The position numbers and the translations under genes are program-made. A stretch of 64,000 nt of DNA from Halicephalobus mephisto (lineage: Eukaryota; Nematoda; Chromadorea; Rhabditida; Panagrolaimidae): the NCBI GenBank assembly GCA_009193035.1, contig SWDT01000054.1, positions 124,001-188,000 on the forward strand, given 5' to 3'. This document shows, piece by piece, positions 1-11,387 of the stretch. The stretch's first letter is position 1, and the number at the start of each line of letters is the position of its first letter. A model generated the notes under the pieces. The model did no database searches. It saw nothing but the letters and a program-made list of their open reading frames with translations, and was not told the DNA's origin.

Positions 1-2601
1 GCGATAAGCCTTTATTCTGTTTTCAAGATCCATGTTTGAGCACGCAAGACCCTTGGAATCGAGCACTCTGGAGAATTCGATGCCTTCGAGGCTTTTATAC
101 TCGACCGAAAACATGCTCCTCCCCTGAGGCGTAGAAGGATGCTCCTGACGAGCGATTTCCAATTGTACAAGATCCAGTGCGTATCCGGATAACGCGAAGG
201 CAGCGGACAAACGATTGGCTTAAAGACGTTAACGGAAGAAAGAAAACCTGTTTAGATGCCCCGGATAACTCAGCTTCTTGAGGATGAAATGCCAGACAAA
301 AATGCAAATTTTGAGTTTCTCATTAATCTGTTTTAGCATATCCAAACTGACGATCACAATAAATCTCCCGTTGTTTTCGCTTTTATGATTTCCATTTATT
401 AAAGTTTTCCGTGAAACATTAAAGATCATTTTAGAAAGTAATTGTAAAACAAAAATTCATTGAAAAAAGTTTTAAATAAAATAAAAAAAAATAATTTCAA
501 ATCAAATTTAAAAAAAATAAAATTTAAGAAAATAATTTTAAATAAAATTTTAAAAAATAATTTTAAATAAAAAAAAATAACTTTAAATAAAATTTTTTTT
601 GGAAAAAAATTTCTCAAATGAAATAAATTTTTAAATACAAAATATTCAAAAAAGTTTTTAAATGAAGATTATTTGATAAAATTATTTTTAAATATAAAAA
701 TTGTAGAAAGTAATTTTTAAAAATATTTTTTTATTTTTGATTGATTACTGTATTTCTGATATTATGCAGTTTTATGGATATAATGGGATGGATTAGGGAT
801 ATGGATAATTTTTAAAAGAAATATTTCTTATCTGAAATCTTGAGATTGCCTGAGGGTCCGTTAAATGGCCATAGACTGCAGCATATGCCTTGTCTAAACC
901 AGTTCCCAAAGATAATCCGACTCGGATCTGTATTCCAACTTGAACAATCAAATCCTCCAAATCCAGTTGTTTTTTGAATAATTTCTTTATCAATTTGCGT
1001 CATCCAAAAAAACATTTCTCAAATTCACAGATATCTTTGATTTTCTTTTAAATTCAGTCTAATTTTTTTCTTTTTTATAATCAAAGAGAAAATCTCGCTA
1101 AATCGCCGTCTTTTTGGTTCAAAAAACTCGTCTTGAAAAAAATTTCAGAAAAACGAGAAATTCTGAATTTTCACGGGATCTTTTTTAAAATTCTAAAATT
1201 GAAAAATTTTTATTATGCAATTTTAATTTTTCAAAATTTAAAAATAAATCCAATCATAATTCATCCAAAAACAGATCCGGAAAAATAGGGATGGATCCAG
1301 TCAGGAAGAAAATTTTTCACACAAAACTGTCATTTGAAAACCATTTCGGAACGGAGGTATTTTCTTACGACAAAACGACCTCTTTCTGCATCTTCTGAAT
1401 TTCCAGATCGACAAAGGATTTCTGACAGTTTTGACTCTAAATAAGATCAAGGAAATCTTCCAGGGAGTTATAACCAAAATCCATTTTCAAAAATCACTAT
1501 AAAAGTTAAAATAAATTTCTATATAAAATTTTTAAAATCTTCAAAATTTTTTAAATAAAATATTCCAAAACCTTTGACATAATTTTTGCATAAAATTTAA
1601 AAAATCCTCAATTTTTATAAAATTTTAATTTTTTTATAAAATTCTTTATAAAATTATGTTAAATATTTTGGAATATTTTATTAAATTCCATAAAACTTTA
1701 AAAATTTAAATAAAGTTTTTACAAATTTCAAAAATTTTTACAGAATTTTAAATTTCAAAAATTCTTAAAAATTTTTCAAATATTTTGGGACCTCCCACTA
1801 GATTCTAAAATGTTTAACAAACTACGGAATTCTGATGATATAATTTTTTTGTAACAGATTTTTTTCATAAAAGTTGTGATTTTCGTCCAATGGTATTGAC
1901 GTCATTGCTCTGCTAGTGCAATCCAGAAATAAAAATCGAGAGATTTGTAGCGAAGGAGAAACATCAACAACCACTCCATCGATGAGTCATGTTGCTTCTA
2001 GTTTTTCCAAAATTGATTACTGTCGATATTCGAATTATTTTTTTTTCAATTTTCACGTAAAAAAGAAAAATCATAATTTAAATGCAAAAAAGATCTGAAA
2101 TTGGACTGCAAAAACAGGTATTCTGAGGCAGTAAGGATTCTCGATGAGGAAAACAGAACAATACTCCGATGTTCAGCGATAGAACGACAAGAGAGCGAGC
2201 GGTCTTTGATGAGAATCGGACAGGAGAACCTGTGTGTTCTCTTCCGTTTTTCAGCTCCCAGGCTCGGTCCTCAACGAGACCGCAGAATTGTTGTCATGGT
2301 TTAGCGAAGAGTCAAAGTCAGTCACTCACTTCGGTCGAGACAGTTTGTTTTTATACAAAAGTTTAAAAATTGAGTAAAATTCAATATTTCCTTAATTTTC
2401 CAAAGTTCAATAATCTTTTTTACTTTCTTCACTTTGCCGAAAACTCAGTTCTCAGACGCTCATTGGTGATTCTTATCGTTTTTTAGATTCATTATCGATT
2501 TAATTTTTTTCGTAAATTTTTAACGAATCCTCTGACATACGTGAGATTATGCTTGTCATATCCCCTTGTTTCCAGCGGATTTGTTTCTCGTTAATGGAAG
2601 T
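1..2601. other. Intergenic, AT-rich, no confident gene
   Basis: No gene is supported here. The first 310 bases and about 1900-2340 have balanced, non-repetitive composition and may hold regulatory DNA for flanking genes. About 430-780 and 1020-1860 are simple A/T-rich sequence. A 200-bp island at 790-1015 is less biased and open in two minus-strand frames, but I recognise no family in either; it could be an exon of a gene lying to the left, or a relic. The sequence just before 2576 ends in a good AG acceptor, which suits trans-splicing or an upstream non-coding exon of the nuclear receptor gene. Confidence 0.5.
1554..1682. repeat. AT-rich inverted repeat (about 129 bp)
   Basis: The 17-mer AATAAAATATTCCAAAA at 1554 has its exact reverse complement ending at 1682. 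Inside it a weaker match continues for roughly 30-40 bases in each arm (ACATAATTTT on both sides). The composition is so AT-rich that only the outer 17 bp is strong evidence. Confidence 0.5.
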
Positions 2602-5480
2602 ATGAATAAGTTCGATTATCCCACAATCGACACCTCGTCAACTTCCCTCATGCCGAGTACTTCCCCCACGACCAGACAAGAGGACCAAATGATCTCCCCC
2701 AAAGGTCGTAGAACAAGTACAGTATCCTCAGGAGGTGTTCGAACACTTCGATGTTGTGCTGTTTGTGGTGACAGTCCAGCTAAACTCCACTACGGTACAT
2801 TGGCCTGTTTCGGGTATGAATTTCGTTCTTTATTGAAAAGTTTAATTTTGATTTAATTAAAGGTGCAAAGGTTTTTTTCGACGAGCAGTCAAAGAAGGTC
2901 GTAATAAATACGTCTGTCGTTACGAAAAAAACTGTGTTGTTGATAAATACGAAAGAAACAGTTGTCGATACTGTAGATTCCGGAGATGTCTTCAAGTCGG
3001 GATGAATCCGGACGGTAAGTGAGACTTGAGTAATCGGATTAGGAAGTTAATTTCAGCTGTAAGACCCGATCGGGATCAGATATCCAAACAGAAACTCGGC
3101 AGAACCAAAAGCAAACAAATACTGCAACAAATCAATAGTTTGAAAACTGAAAAAATCAGTGAACTTGCTGATGACGACTACCTCAGGTTACTTAGTTCAC
3201 AACAAAGGTGAAAATTTTTAAAATATCAAATTTAAAAATATTTTCAGACAATTATTACAATTGATTTTAAAAATCGACACTGAAATTCCGAAAGCAGCTC
3301 ATCAACTGAATTCAGAATCCTTGAATAAATTCACACTGAAGAGTCTGATAAACGAGAGAACTTTATTCGTTGCTGAACAGACAAAATCAGAAAACACCGT
3401 GTTTCAGAATCCCGCTTCTGATTACTCAGTAACGGCATTGTGGAGAATTGTTGAAGTTGTTGATTTCATAAATAGCCTCTGTAGGACAGCTCTCAAGTTT
3501 TATCCAGAAAGATCGATTACTGTAGAAGACAAAATCGCTATCGTTCAAAGCATATTTACTCGGATGATTATTTTCAGTCTAGTTATATCAGCAGTTAAAA
3601 GCGGACAAAATGATGCTGTATTTTTAGAAATTTTAAAATCAGAGTAAGTCGATATTTTGAAATTAAAAATTTTCCAAAATTTAATGAAAAAAATGAATCT
3701 AAAATCTGAAGCTGATTTTCGAAATTCATTTTGAAATAATTTTATAATAATTTTTAAATTTTATATTTGCTAAATTCGAATTTTTAAAAATTTTGGAATT
3801 TTCTAGATTTTCGAAATTCATCTTAAAAATATTAATTTTTATATTAATTTTTTAACTAATATCTTCAAATTTTGGAATTTATATTTTCAAAAATTTTATG
3901 ATTTCTAAATTCTATATTTACTGAATTCGAATTTTATAAAATTTTAAAATTTTCTAGATTTTTGAAATTCATCTTAAAAAATATTAATTTTTATATCAAT
4001 TTTTTAATTAATATCTTCAAATTTTGGAATTTATATTTTCAAAAATTTCATAATTTTTAAATTCTATATTTGCTGAATTCGAATTTTTAAAAATTTTGGA
4101 ATTTTCTAGATTTTTGAAATTCATTTTATAAAATTTTGCAAAAAAATATTTGTTTTTAATTTAATTTTCTAAATTAATATTTTTAAATTCCAAAAACACA
4201 CCAAGAAAAGTTTACAAAAAAATATTTTTAATTTAATTTTTAAAAATTAAATTTTGCAGAGACGAGTCGTTGACGTTGCCGGTTAGTGAGGATATTGTTG
4301 TCCCGTTGAAAAGACTGACTGCCTCAGGAACAGAATTGAGCTTGCTTAGAGCCATTATTGCCCTCGATCCCACGATTAAGGGAATCCGTCCAGCTGCAAG
4401 TGAAACTATTCAAGAATTAAGAAATCAATTTGAAGACTTACTTATGAGGATAATCAAGCGTGGAACAAAAATATCCCAATCAAGTCAATCATGTTATTCA
4501 AAATTTGCGAATTACTTACTCGTGATTCCGACTCTCGCTCATGTGTCGAATGTTTTGTCGAACCGGTTACAGCAGAAGTTTCCTCCGGATGAGAACATCA
4601 ACATCGGGAAGCCCCATGCCGACATTCTTAGGACTTTACTGAATCCGGACACTACTGATTATTTGAGATTCCCTCAAAATCTTGGGAGTTATTTCCCTGT
4701 TCCACCTACTACCCCGAAGTCAGCTCCAGTCCAGAATTCCAACGAACAGCCACATTCCAAAGAAACCTCCAATCACCAGAGTTCCGTCCCCCAGATAGCC
4801 ATCAACGACCAAATCCGGCCTTTTGATAGCTACAATTGGCATTTGTCAAATTTCGCAACAGCTTTTTCTGGACTTCAAGTTTGAATTTTTTTCAATTTTA
4901 AAAATATTTTTTTTATTTATAGGTTCAAACAACGAGTTATCAACAAATGCCATCTGAACGGTCACCTCCGGCCATCGCTTCGTTGGTTGCTAGTTTGTCT
5001 CCAGCAGCCCCGTTCCAGCCCCAGCAATCCTCGAACCCCTCTCCCGGTCTCCCGGTCCAGAGCCTCACATCGAACGACAACGCTGTTGCTGCTGCTGCTG
5101 TGGCTGCTTTTTACACAAATTCCAACAACACAAAAATAAATCCATCTATGTCTTATGATGGATATTCTCAAATTTATCAAAATGGAACTATTTTCACAGA
5201 ATTCTCCAGTCCATCAAGTACTACTTCGACTCAACGACCATCGACTTTGGAAATTCCTGGACCAAAACAACATCATCAAATCGGAGTTATCCCAAAATTA
5301 CCACTTCAGTTGACGAAATCCATCGAAGAAATGCTCCGTCCAGCAGTGCCCGATGACGGATCCACGTGGAATAAACCCCTAGCCAAGGACTGGGCAGACA
5401 AAGTAAATACACCCGCATTCAACCGAGAAGTCGTCGCCAAGTTTTTTCCCGAGTGTGCTTTGAATCCTAATATGTATTAA
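2602..5480 (+). CDS. Nuclear hormone receptor, HNF4-like (nematode supplementary NHR)
   Basis: Ligand-regulated transcription factor of the C4 zinc-finger nuclear receptor superfamily. Six exons: 2602-2813, 2863-3014, 3057-3207, 3248-3643, 4260-4878, 4923-5480, together 695 residues. The first finger ([14 protein letters not shown]) and P-box (CFGCKGFFRR) are split by intron 1; the second finger ends [17 protein letters not shown] and is followed by the [12 protein letters not shown]-box-like run. This resembles HNF4-type receptors expanded in nematodes. A helical ligand-binding domain follows (about residues 210-410). The last 280 residues are low-complexity Pro/Ser/Thr/Gln and include an Ala-rich run ([10 protein letters not shown]), which is unusual for this class. 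I chose ATG 2602 because the in-frame sequence before it includes an AG acceptor at 2574-2575. The specific nhr number cannot be assigned by eye. Confidence 0.9.
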
Positions 5481-6259
5481 TCTCAAAAGTGCAATTGTTT
5501 ATTGTTACCTCATAAAAATTGTACAATTTTGAAAATGATCATTTTCAGAAAACTATACTCACGAATTTAGAAGATTTCGAAATGTTCAAAAAATCTAAAA
5601 ATTTCAATTTTTTTTAAATTTATGAAATTTTAATTTTTTACAGTATGTTCCAAAAATAGAATTTTCTCGAAACTGGTCGTGATTTTTTCGTGATGGGACC
5701 CTTAGGGATGACCGTACTGTTAAAGTGTAGGTAATTTCAAGTACGATCTTCCTTCAAAATGGAACAGTAATAGTTTTCTTTAATTTTCGAAAAAATTTGA
5801 TATAATTTATTTTTGAAACAATGTAAAAATAAAATAAAAAACAAATATTTTTTAAAAACTTTTTTAAAAATTTCTTACAAAGTTTGAAATTTACGAAATT
5901 CTAATTTAATAAATATAAAATTAAATATGAAAGATATTACGAAATTTTCTCAGAATAAATTTGCAAAATTTTCGAACATTTTTGGAATTTTTAATTTTCA
6001 TCAAATTTTAAAAAATTCTAAACTAAAACGTCATCAAACGAAAAAAGTAATTAAAAATAACGAAATTATATTAATTTTTATAATTTTAACGAATTTCAAC
6101 GGTCGAATGAGTTTTTCGTTCGAAAGTTGAACAACTCAGATGTTTTTCATTAACTTTCGTCCAGAAACTACATAAAATTTTACTTTTAAACTTCGAAAGT
6201 TTTGCTGGATCATAAATCCTTAAAATTGGAAAATTCGGAATTTTAATGAACCATGTTTG

Positions 6260-6990
6260 TTTAAAAATTAAAAATAAATTATGTTACGAAATTACGTCAA
6301 GATGGATTTTTTAAAGTTTTTAAATATTTGCGGAATTTTAAGTTCCAAATATTTGTTTTAAAAGTTTTTATAAAGTTCTAGAAATTTATGGAATTCCAAT
6401 GAATTATGTCTATTAAGAACTTAAGAATGAATTATATTATTGTTAAGATAGAAATAAGAAGAATATTACCAATCTTAAATAATGAAACACAGATAATAAT
6501 TGAATAAAATCACGAATCAAAGATTACTGAAAATTTTATTCATATCCTATAGTACCCTACAGTCATAATGAAACATAGGTAATAATTGAATATAATCACG
6601 AATCAAAGATTACTGAAAATCTTATTCATATTCTACAGTATCATAGTCCCCGATATTCAGACTATTTTGTCGGGTTCTTTCTTTCTACTACAGCTTCCAT
6701 TTCAGTAATTATAATACTAAATCAAGATGGGTTTTCTAAATTTAAAAATTTTTTGAATATTTGTGGAGATTTAAATTCCAAATATTAATTTTATAAATTT
6801 TTGTAAAATTCTAGCAATTTTATGGGATCTTAATGAATTGCGTTTATTTAAAAATTAAAAATAAATTATATTACGAAATTACGTCAAGATGGATTTTTAA
6901 ATTTTTTGTTTTTTTGAATATTTGTGAAAATTTAAATTTCAAATATTTAGTTTTTCTAAAATTCTAGGAATTTTATAAAATATGAATTTA
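6260..6990. repeat. Degenerate direct repeats (three copies), interrupted
   Basis: A unit containing ACGAAATTACGTCAAGATGG followed by GAATATTTGTGG-like and AAATTCCAAATAT-like sequence is seen at about 6285, 6720 and 6880. The first and second copies are separated by the interspersed repeat at 6438-6692, which suggests that repeat inserted into an older array. Confidence 0.6.
6438..6692 (+). repeat. Interspersed repeat family 1, copy A (two internal tandem units)
   Basis: It begins TATTGTTAAGATAGAAAT and ends in a block containing AGTCCCCGATATTCAGACTA. It contains two 86-bp tandem units (starting 6481 and 6567) that each carry AATCACGAATCAAAGATTAC. The reverse complement is found at 20687-20995 with three units, and a partial copy lies at about 34922-35008. 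Family and transposition mechanism are unknown. Confidence 0.85.
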
Positions 6991-7782
6991 GTCTTAAAAG
7001 ATTATTTGGATTAATAAAGTGATAAACAGTTGTTTTTGCGATTTCCGAAATCATCAGTCAACGACCGCCTCCTCAAGGCGGGATTAATCCTCTATTCTCG
7101 TGCTTCTATACGTAATTAAATGTTTATTTTTCGAACTTTGTAATTCTATCGTCATCTGATTTCTAATTTATATATTAATAGAGAACTTCCTTCAACGACT
7201 ATAATCAAATTTGTTCCGGAAATTTTTAAATTTCTGTTTTCCCATTTGGGAAATTTACTCGGAGTTTTTTCAAGTCATGGACTTCTGGAAATTGCTTCTG
7301 AGAAAATATTTTTAAACAACATTTAGTTGAAAAATTTCCAGTTTGAGTAGGTCTGAAATAAAAATATTTTTAACATGGTTATTTTTGTTTTAAATTTTTT
7401 CAAAATTTTTTTGATAAAAATAGTAAATTTCGGATTGGATTGAACTTAATCGAGAACGATTTTATTCATAAAACATCAATCATTGACCAGTTGTATCTTG
7501 TCAGCCATTTTAAAGATTTTTTTCTATTTTTTCATCCAATTTAAAAGCGTCTGTTGATACGACAGTTGTTTCGTCGATCATCCCAAGTGTTATCTTTGGA
7601 TTGTCAGCAAGTAATCTCCCTTCATTTTACCCAAGGACGTGTCATCCCGAGTTGACGCAATTCCACAAAACCTGTTATTAGTTTTATTGAATCGGATATT
7701 TTATTCTTAGTAGGAAGGGCAATTCACAGAGAGAACTCGGTCCCGAACGGATTCCCTTAGCGTCAACAAGGGATCATACGGT

Positions 7783-7973
7783 GGGCTGTACGGTAATTGC
7801 TTCCCACAGACATTTACTCCCTTTATTCCGCAAAATTAATCTCATTTATTTAATTTTAATATTATATTTTTTAAAGTTAGATTAATTTGATATTTTATTA
7901 AATAAGGAAAAATTAATTTAAAAAGAATTTCGAAATCAAGAAGACTCGAAGGGGAGCAACCGTCGTACAGTCC
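7783..7973. mobile_element. MITE-like TIR element, copy 1
   Basis: The left end GGGCTGTACGGTAATTGC and the reverse complement of the right end (GGACTGTACGACGGTTGC) are terminal inverted repeats about 22 bp long. The 7-base ATACGGT (8 with a shared C) directly flanks both sides, a likely target-site duplication. The 190-bp AT-rich interior has no ORF. A diverged relative lies at 20047-20242. The duplication length would suit a hAT-type element, but the ends do not carry a familiar hAT motif. Confidence 0.75.
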
Positions 7974-8143
7974 ATACGGTTGTTTTTGATGAAAATTATA
8001 TATCGGTTACGTGTGGAGTTCGTCACAGATTTTGCATTGTGCCTGAGGCATTTGTCAAATAGACTTCTTTACGATATCCATTTTTTCATCGTGGATCGAC
8101 AAATATAAATTTGGATTTATTTTTGACATATTTAGTCGATATT

Positions 8144-9594
8144 ATGGGAAATTCCAAATCTCAGCCAGAAAGTGCTCCGATCGTTGATACTGTAGCCAGT
8201 TCAGATGATCAGTCTTTGAAAGGATCCAACAGTAATCTAAACACAATAAAAAAGAACAGCAGTAATTCCACATTGAACAAATCCATCCTCAACGTCCCGA
8301 ACGAAAAACGAAAAAAGAAAGGCGCTGGAAGTGCCCGGTTTGTTTTTTATAAATTTCCTATTTTTAAAGTTATCCGATTTCAGATCCAGCATGTCCAGTG
8401 AAGGAAAAGGAAAACCCGTACTTCCGATAAATCACCGACAAATAATCAAATATTGCATCGACAACTCCAAAGAGGACCTGGGGGAGCGGATTTACAGAAG
8501 AGTGGTCGAAAAACGCGATGATTTTCGTCTTTTTGTCGAAAGTCTTCCAAAAAATCAGAAATCCGAAATGTCTGATGGATTAAGGGATTTCCTTTTGAAA
8601 ATTTCCGAAAATTTAACTGATAACGATGAAGTTCAAAGAATATCCGAAGAATTCGGAGAAAAACATGTACAATTCAGAAGTAGTGGATTCAGACCTGATT
8701 TTTTCGCCAGTACAGCAGATGCCATGACCACAGAATGCGTTTTTCTCGATGCAGCCGTTCATCAAGCCACAGAAACCCTCACTGCATGGAGCACTTTGAC
8801 TTCAACCATGTTCAGTTCCGTCAGAGATGGGTTCTACGCCGAAATGAGGAAACTCAGAAGACAAGCCAATTTCGTCAATGGAAAAACCAAAAATTCCGTC
8901 GATTTGAGCACCGACAGTTCAGGAAAACAAGATGAAGAACAATCTCCACAAAGGTAAGTTATCCAAATTTAAAATTGGATTTTTAAACACAAATTATCCA
9001 AATTTAAAATTGGATTTTTAAACAAAAATTTCCAAATTAAAAATTGGATTTTTAAACACAAATTATCCAAATTTAAAATTGAATTTTTAAACACAAATTA
9101 TCCAATTTTAAAATTGAATTTTTAAACACAAATTTTCAAATTAAAAATTGGATTTTTAAACACAAATTATTCAAATTTATTATTTTTTTAATTTTAATTT
9201 TTCCAACACAAGAATTTAAATAATACTTTTTAAAAATTAAAAATATAGATTTTTACAAAATTCTTTCAACTGAAATTTTTTAATTTTTCAAATTTTTAAT
9301 TATGTTTATAAAAAATACTTTTTTAATTTTTCAAATTTCTTAAAATTTAGAAGTTTCTAATTATGTTTAAAAAAATACTTTTTTAATTTTTCAAATTTCT
9401 TAAAATTTAAAAATTTTTAATTATGTTTAAAAAAATACTTTTTTAGATCAACTTCGCCATCTGTTGAAGCCAATGAAGACGAAAAAACCGAGAATAATCA
9501 CGAAAGCAAAGAAAACTTTTCCACTAAGACGAATGAAACTCTTGAAAATTCCGATTCGAGCAATAATCTCCTTTCTCCTTCGCAAGTATTTTAG
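8144..9594 (+). CDS. Globin, putatively N-myristoylated
   Basis: Haem-binding globin of the large nematode family. Exons 8144-8337, 8384-8953, 9447-9594 give 303 residues. The start MGNSKSQ matches an N-myristoylation site, so membrane association is inferred. A Ser/Asn/Lys-rich leader of about 75 residues precedes the globin fold (about 80-225). The block EKHVQFRSSGFRPDFF carries the proximal histidine (about residue 159) and is followed by the typical nematode FLDAAVHQATETLTAWS and MFSSVRDGFY helices. No histidine occurs between the A helix region and the proximal His, so the distal E7 position is not His. The acidic Ser/Glu-rich tail (about 48 residues) is encoded by exon 3. The upstream in-frame TTG is not needed. 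Which glb paralogue this is cannot be told. Confidence 0.9.
8957..9172. repeat. Intronic 35-bp tandem repeat (about six copies)
   Basis: Units of the form AATTATCCAAATTTAAAATT followed by GGATTTTTAAACACA run in tandem from right after the splice donor of globin intron 2. Copies differ by a few bases or short deletions. Confidence 0.85.
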
Positions 9595-9697
9595 TTTTCC
9601 AGATCACTTGCTTATCGTCATCACGGCTTCTATGTGTATCCGGCATCTTTTTCACCAGATATCTAAAGACACAGGGTCAAAGCTGAGTGTGAATCCT

Positions 9698-9886
9698 CCG
9701 CACACAAAAAACGTAACTTTCGGTTCCGTAACAATTGCAAAACGTAACAAAAATGTGCCACAATAGTCACAATAGTCACAATCGTCACATTTTTATGAAT
9801 ATTTGACATCTGTGATAAAAATTAAAACTTAATAGTGACGATTCCCATCTGTTACTGTGCCAAAAGTTACGTTTTTTTGTACGTGG
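9698..9886. mobile_element. Short inverted-repeat element (MITE-like)
   Basis: The left end containing ACAAAAAACGTAACTTT (about 9703) pairs with AAAGTTACGTTTTTTTGT near 9863-9881. The arms are about 35 bp with a few mismatches and surround a 120-bp core that includes three CACAATMGTCA-like repeats. No convincing target duplication was seen, so a non-mobile hairpin is an alternative. Confidence 0.6.
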
Positions 9887-10089
9887 CTTTTTAAACGTCT
9901 AATTTTTTATATTATTTGAAAACGATGATATTAAAAAATCTGAATAGTTGATTCATAGCGTCGATGTAAAAAAACAAAAAAGCAACGATGGAAATAAAAA
10001 TCTTTCAAATCTCAATGTATTTATTTTTTGCATTTTGTTTTATTTAATAATTTTCGTGATTTAAAATAATAACGAGGAAAATTCATATT

Positions 10090-10525
10090 GGAATTTTGTA
10101 TATTTTTAAAATAATAATTTTAAATAAAATGATATTAAATTTTACATAATTTTTTTATTTAATTTTAAAATTAAAATAATAGTTTTGAAAAATTTATATA
10201 GATAATTTTATTTTTCAAATCACAATTTTAAATAATTTTTTATATTTAATTTTAAAATTAAAATAATAGTTTTTAAAATTTATATGGATAATTTTATTTT
10301 TCAAATCATAATTTTAAATAAATAATATTAAATCTTAAATAATTTTTTATTTAATTTTTAAATTAAAATAATAGTTTTAAAAATTTATATGGATAATTTT
10401 ATTTTTCGAATCATAATTTTAAATAAATAATTATTAAATTTTACACAATTTTTTTATTTAATTTTTAAAATTAAAATAATAGTTTTAAAAAATTTATATG
10501 GATAATTTTATTTTTCGAATGTCCC
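10090..10525. repeat. Degenerate tandem repeat, period about 87-109 bp
   Basis: The motif GATAATTTTATTTTTC recurs at 10201, 10288, 10392 and 10501 within similar AT-rich units. Confidence 0.7.
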
Positions 10526-11387
10526 CAAAAATTGAATCAAATTTTGACTCATTTATTTCCGAATTTTACAGTTCATTTAGTAAATTTCTGCCATAAAAAA
10601 ACAAAGAAATTTTTGTAAAGGTTTCACTTTCTTAATTAATGCCTTAAGATGAAATCTCAACGTTCGATTTTTTCATATTTTCCTCAGTTTTCTTTGTTCC
10701 GTTTTGAGTTCGTTTTCTGCTTGTCCATGTTGAAAAAGTTCAACAAATATGAAATCGAAAGTAGAAAATCAGTTTATTGAACAGGTTTTCCTAGAAAGCT
10801 GAATTTTCCCCCGGGCTATTACGCAACTCTAGAGACAAAGGATTCTATTCTTGCTTCTGACGCCCCCGACGGCCGTGTACCTCGAAAACCCGTGAGCAAC
10901 TGAGACCTTATACGTCTTGAGAAACACGTCCCGGTGTAAATGAATTCAAAAAAGTGTGGAACAGAAGTATACAATCAGCCAGGGGGAGGAATTCGACGAT
11001 TCCTGACAGTAGTGGAACAGTCTGAAATTCTCACATTATTGATACGTGAACTTTTGGAAATTTGTTTCGAATCAGAAACTATTTAGGCAGAAGAGTTCAT
11101 TCATTTTTCAGAAATTATTGGTAGTCGTTTATGAAATTGTTAAACTTTGAGAAATATTCTCGTGAATTTCATTTTTTAAATTTTCGGTTCTCAGGTATCA
11201 AAAATACCAGAATGTCCGGTCTTATATTGGACAATCCATGTTTGCTCAAGTTTTGATCCAGTTTTACGTTAGCCAAAGCTCGTCATAGCTGGGTAGATTT
11301 GTTAAATGCCGCCTAAATGCGCGTAAGAAATCCAGAAAACCGCGACACTGATGTTTGGATAATTGTTTCGGCTTTCAGATATCCACG

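Larger units (their letters stand above)
5481..8143. other. Intergenic spacer, repeat-rich
   Basis: No coding gene is supported. It contains a degenerate tandem repeat (about 6260-6990) interrupted by an interspersed repeat at 6438-6692, and a TIR element at 7783-7973. Sequence at 7990-8140 is probably the globin promoter/5' region; a TATTTAG acceptor-like site lies at about 8135. Confidence 0.6.
9595..11387. other. Intergenic spacer with repeats
   Basis: No gene is supported. It holds an inverted-repeat element (9698-9886), a degenerate tandem array (about 10090-10520), and more balanced sequence at 10620-11387 that probably includes the tyrosinase promoter. An AG acceptor lies at 11377-11378, ten bases before the tyrosinase ATG, consistent with trans-splicing or a 5' UTR intron. 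Confidence 0.5.

Noticed and set aside
426..617. Minus-strand ORF of 63 codons
   Set aside because: Almost all Phe/Lys/Leu/Ile from A/T homopolymers; a product of base composition.
5927..6130. Plus-strand ORF of 67 codons after the nuclear receptor
   Set aside because: Low-complexity Lys/Ile/Phe/Asn composition in AT-rich spacer, no leader or family.
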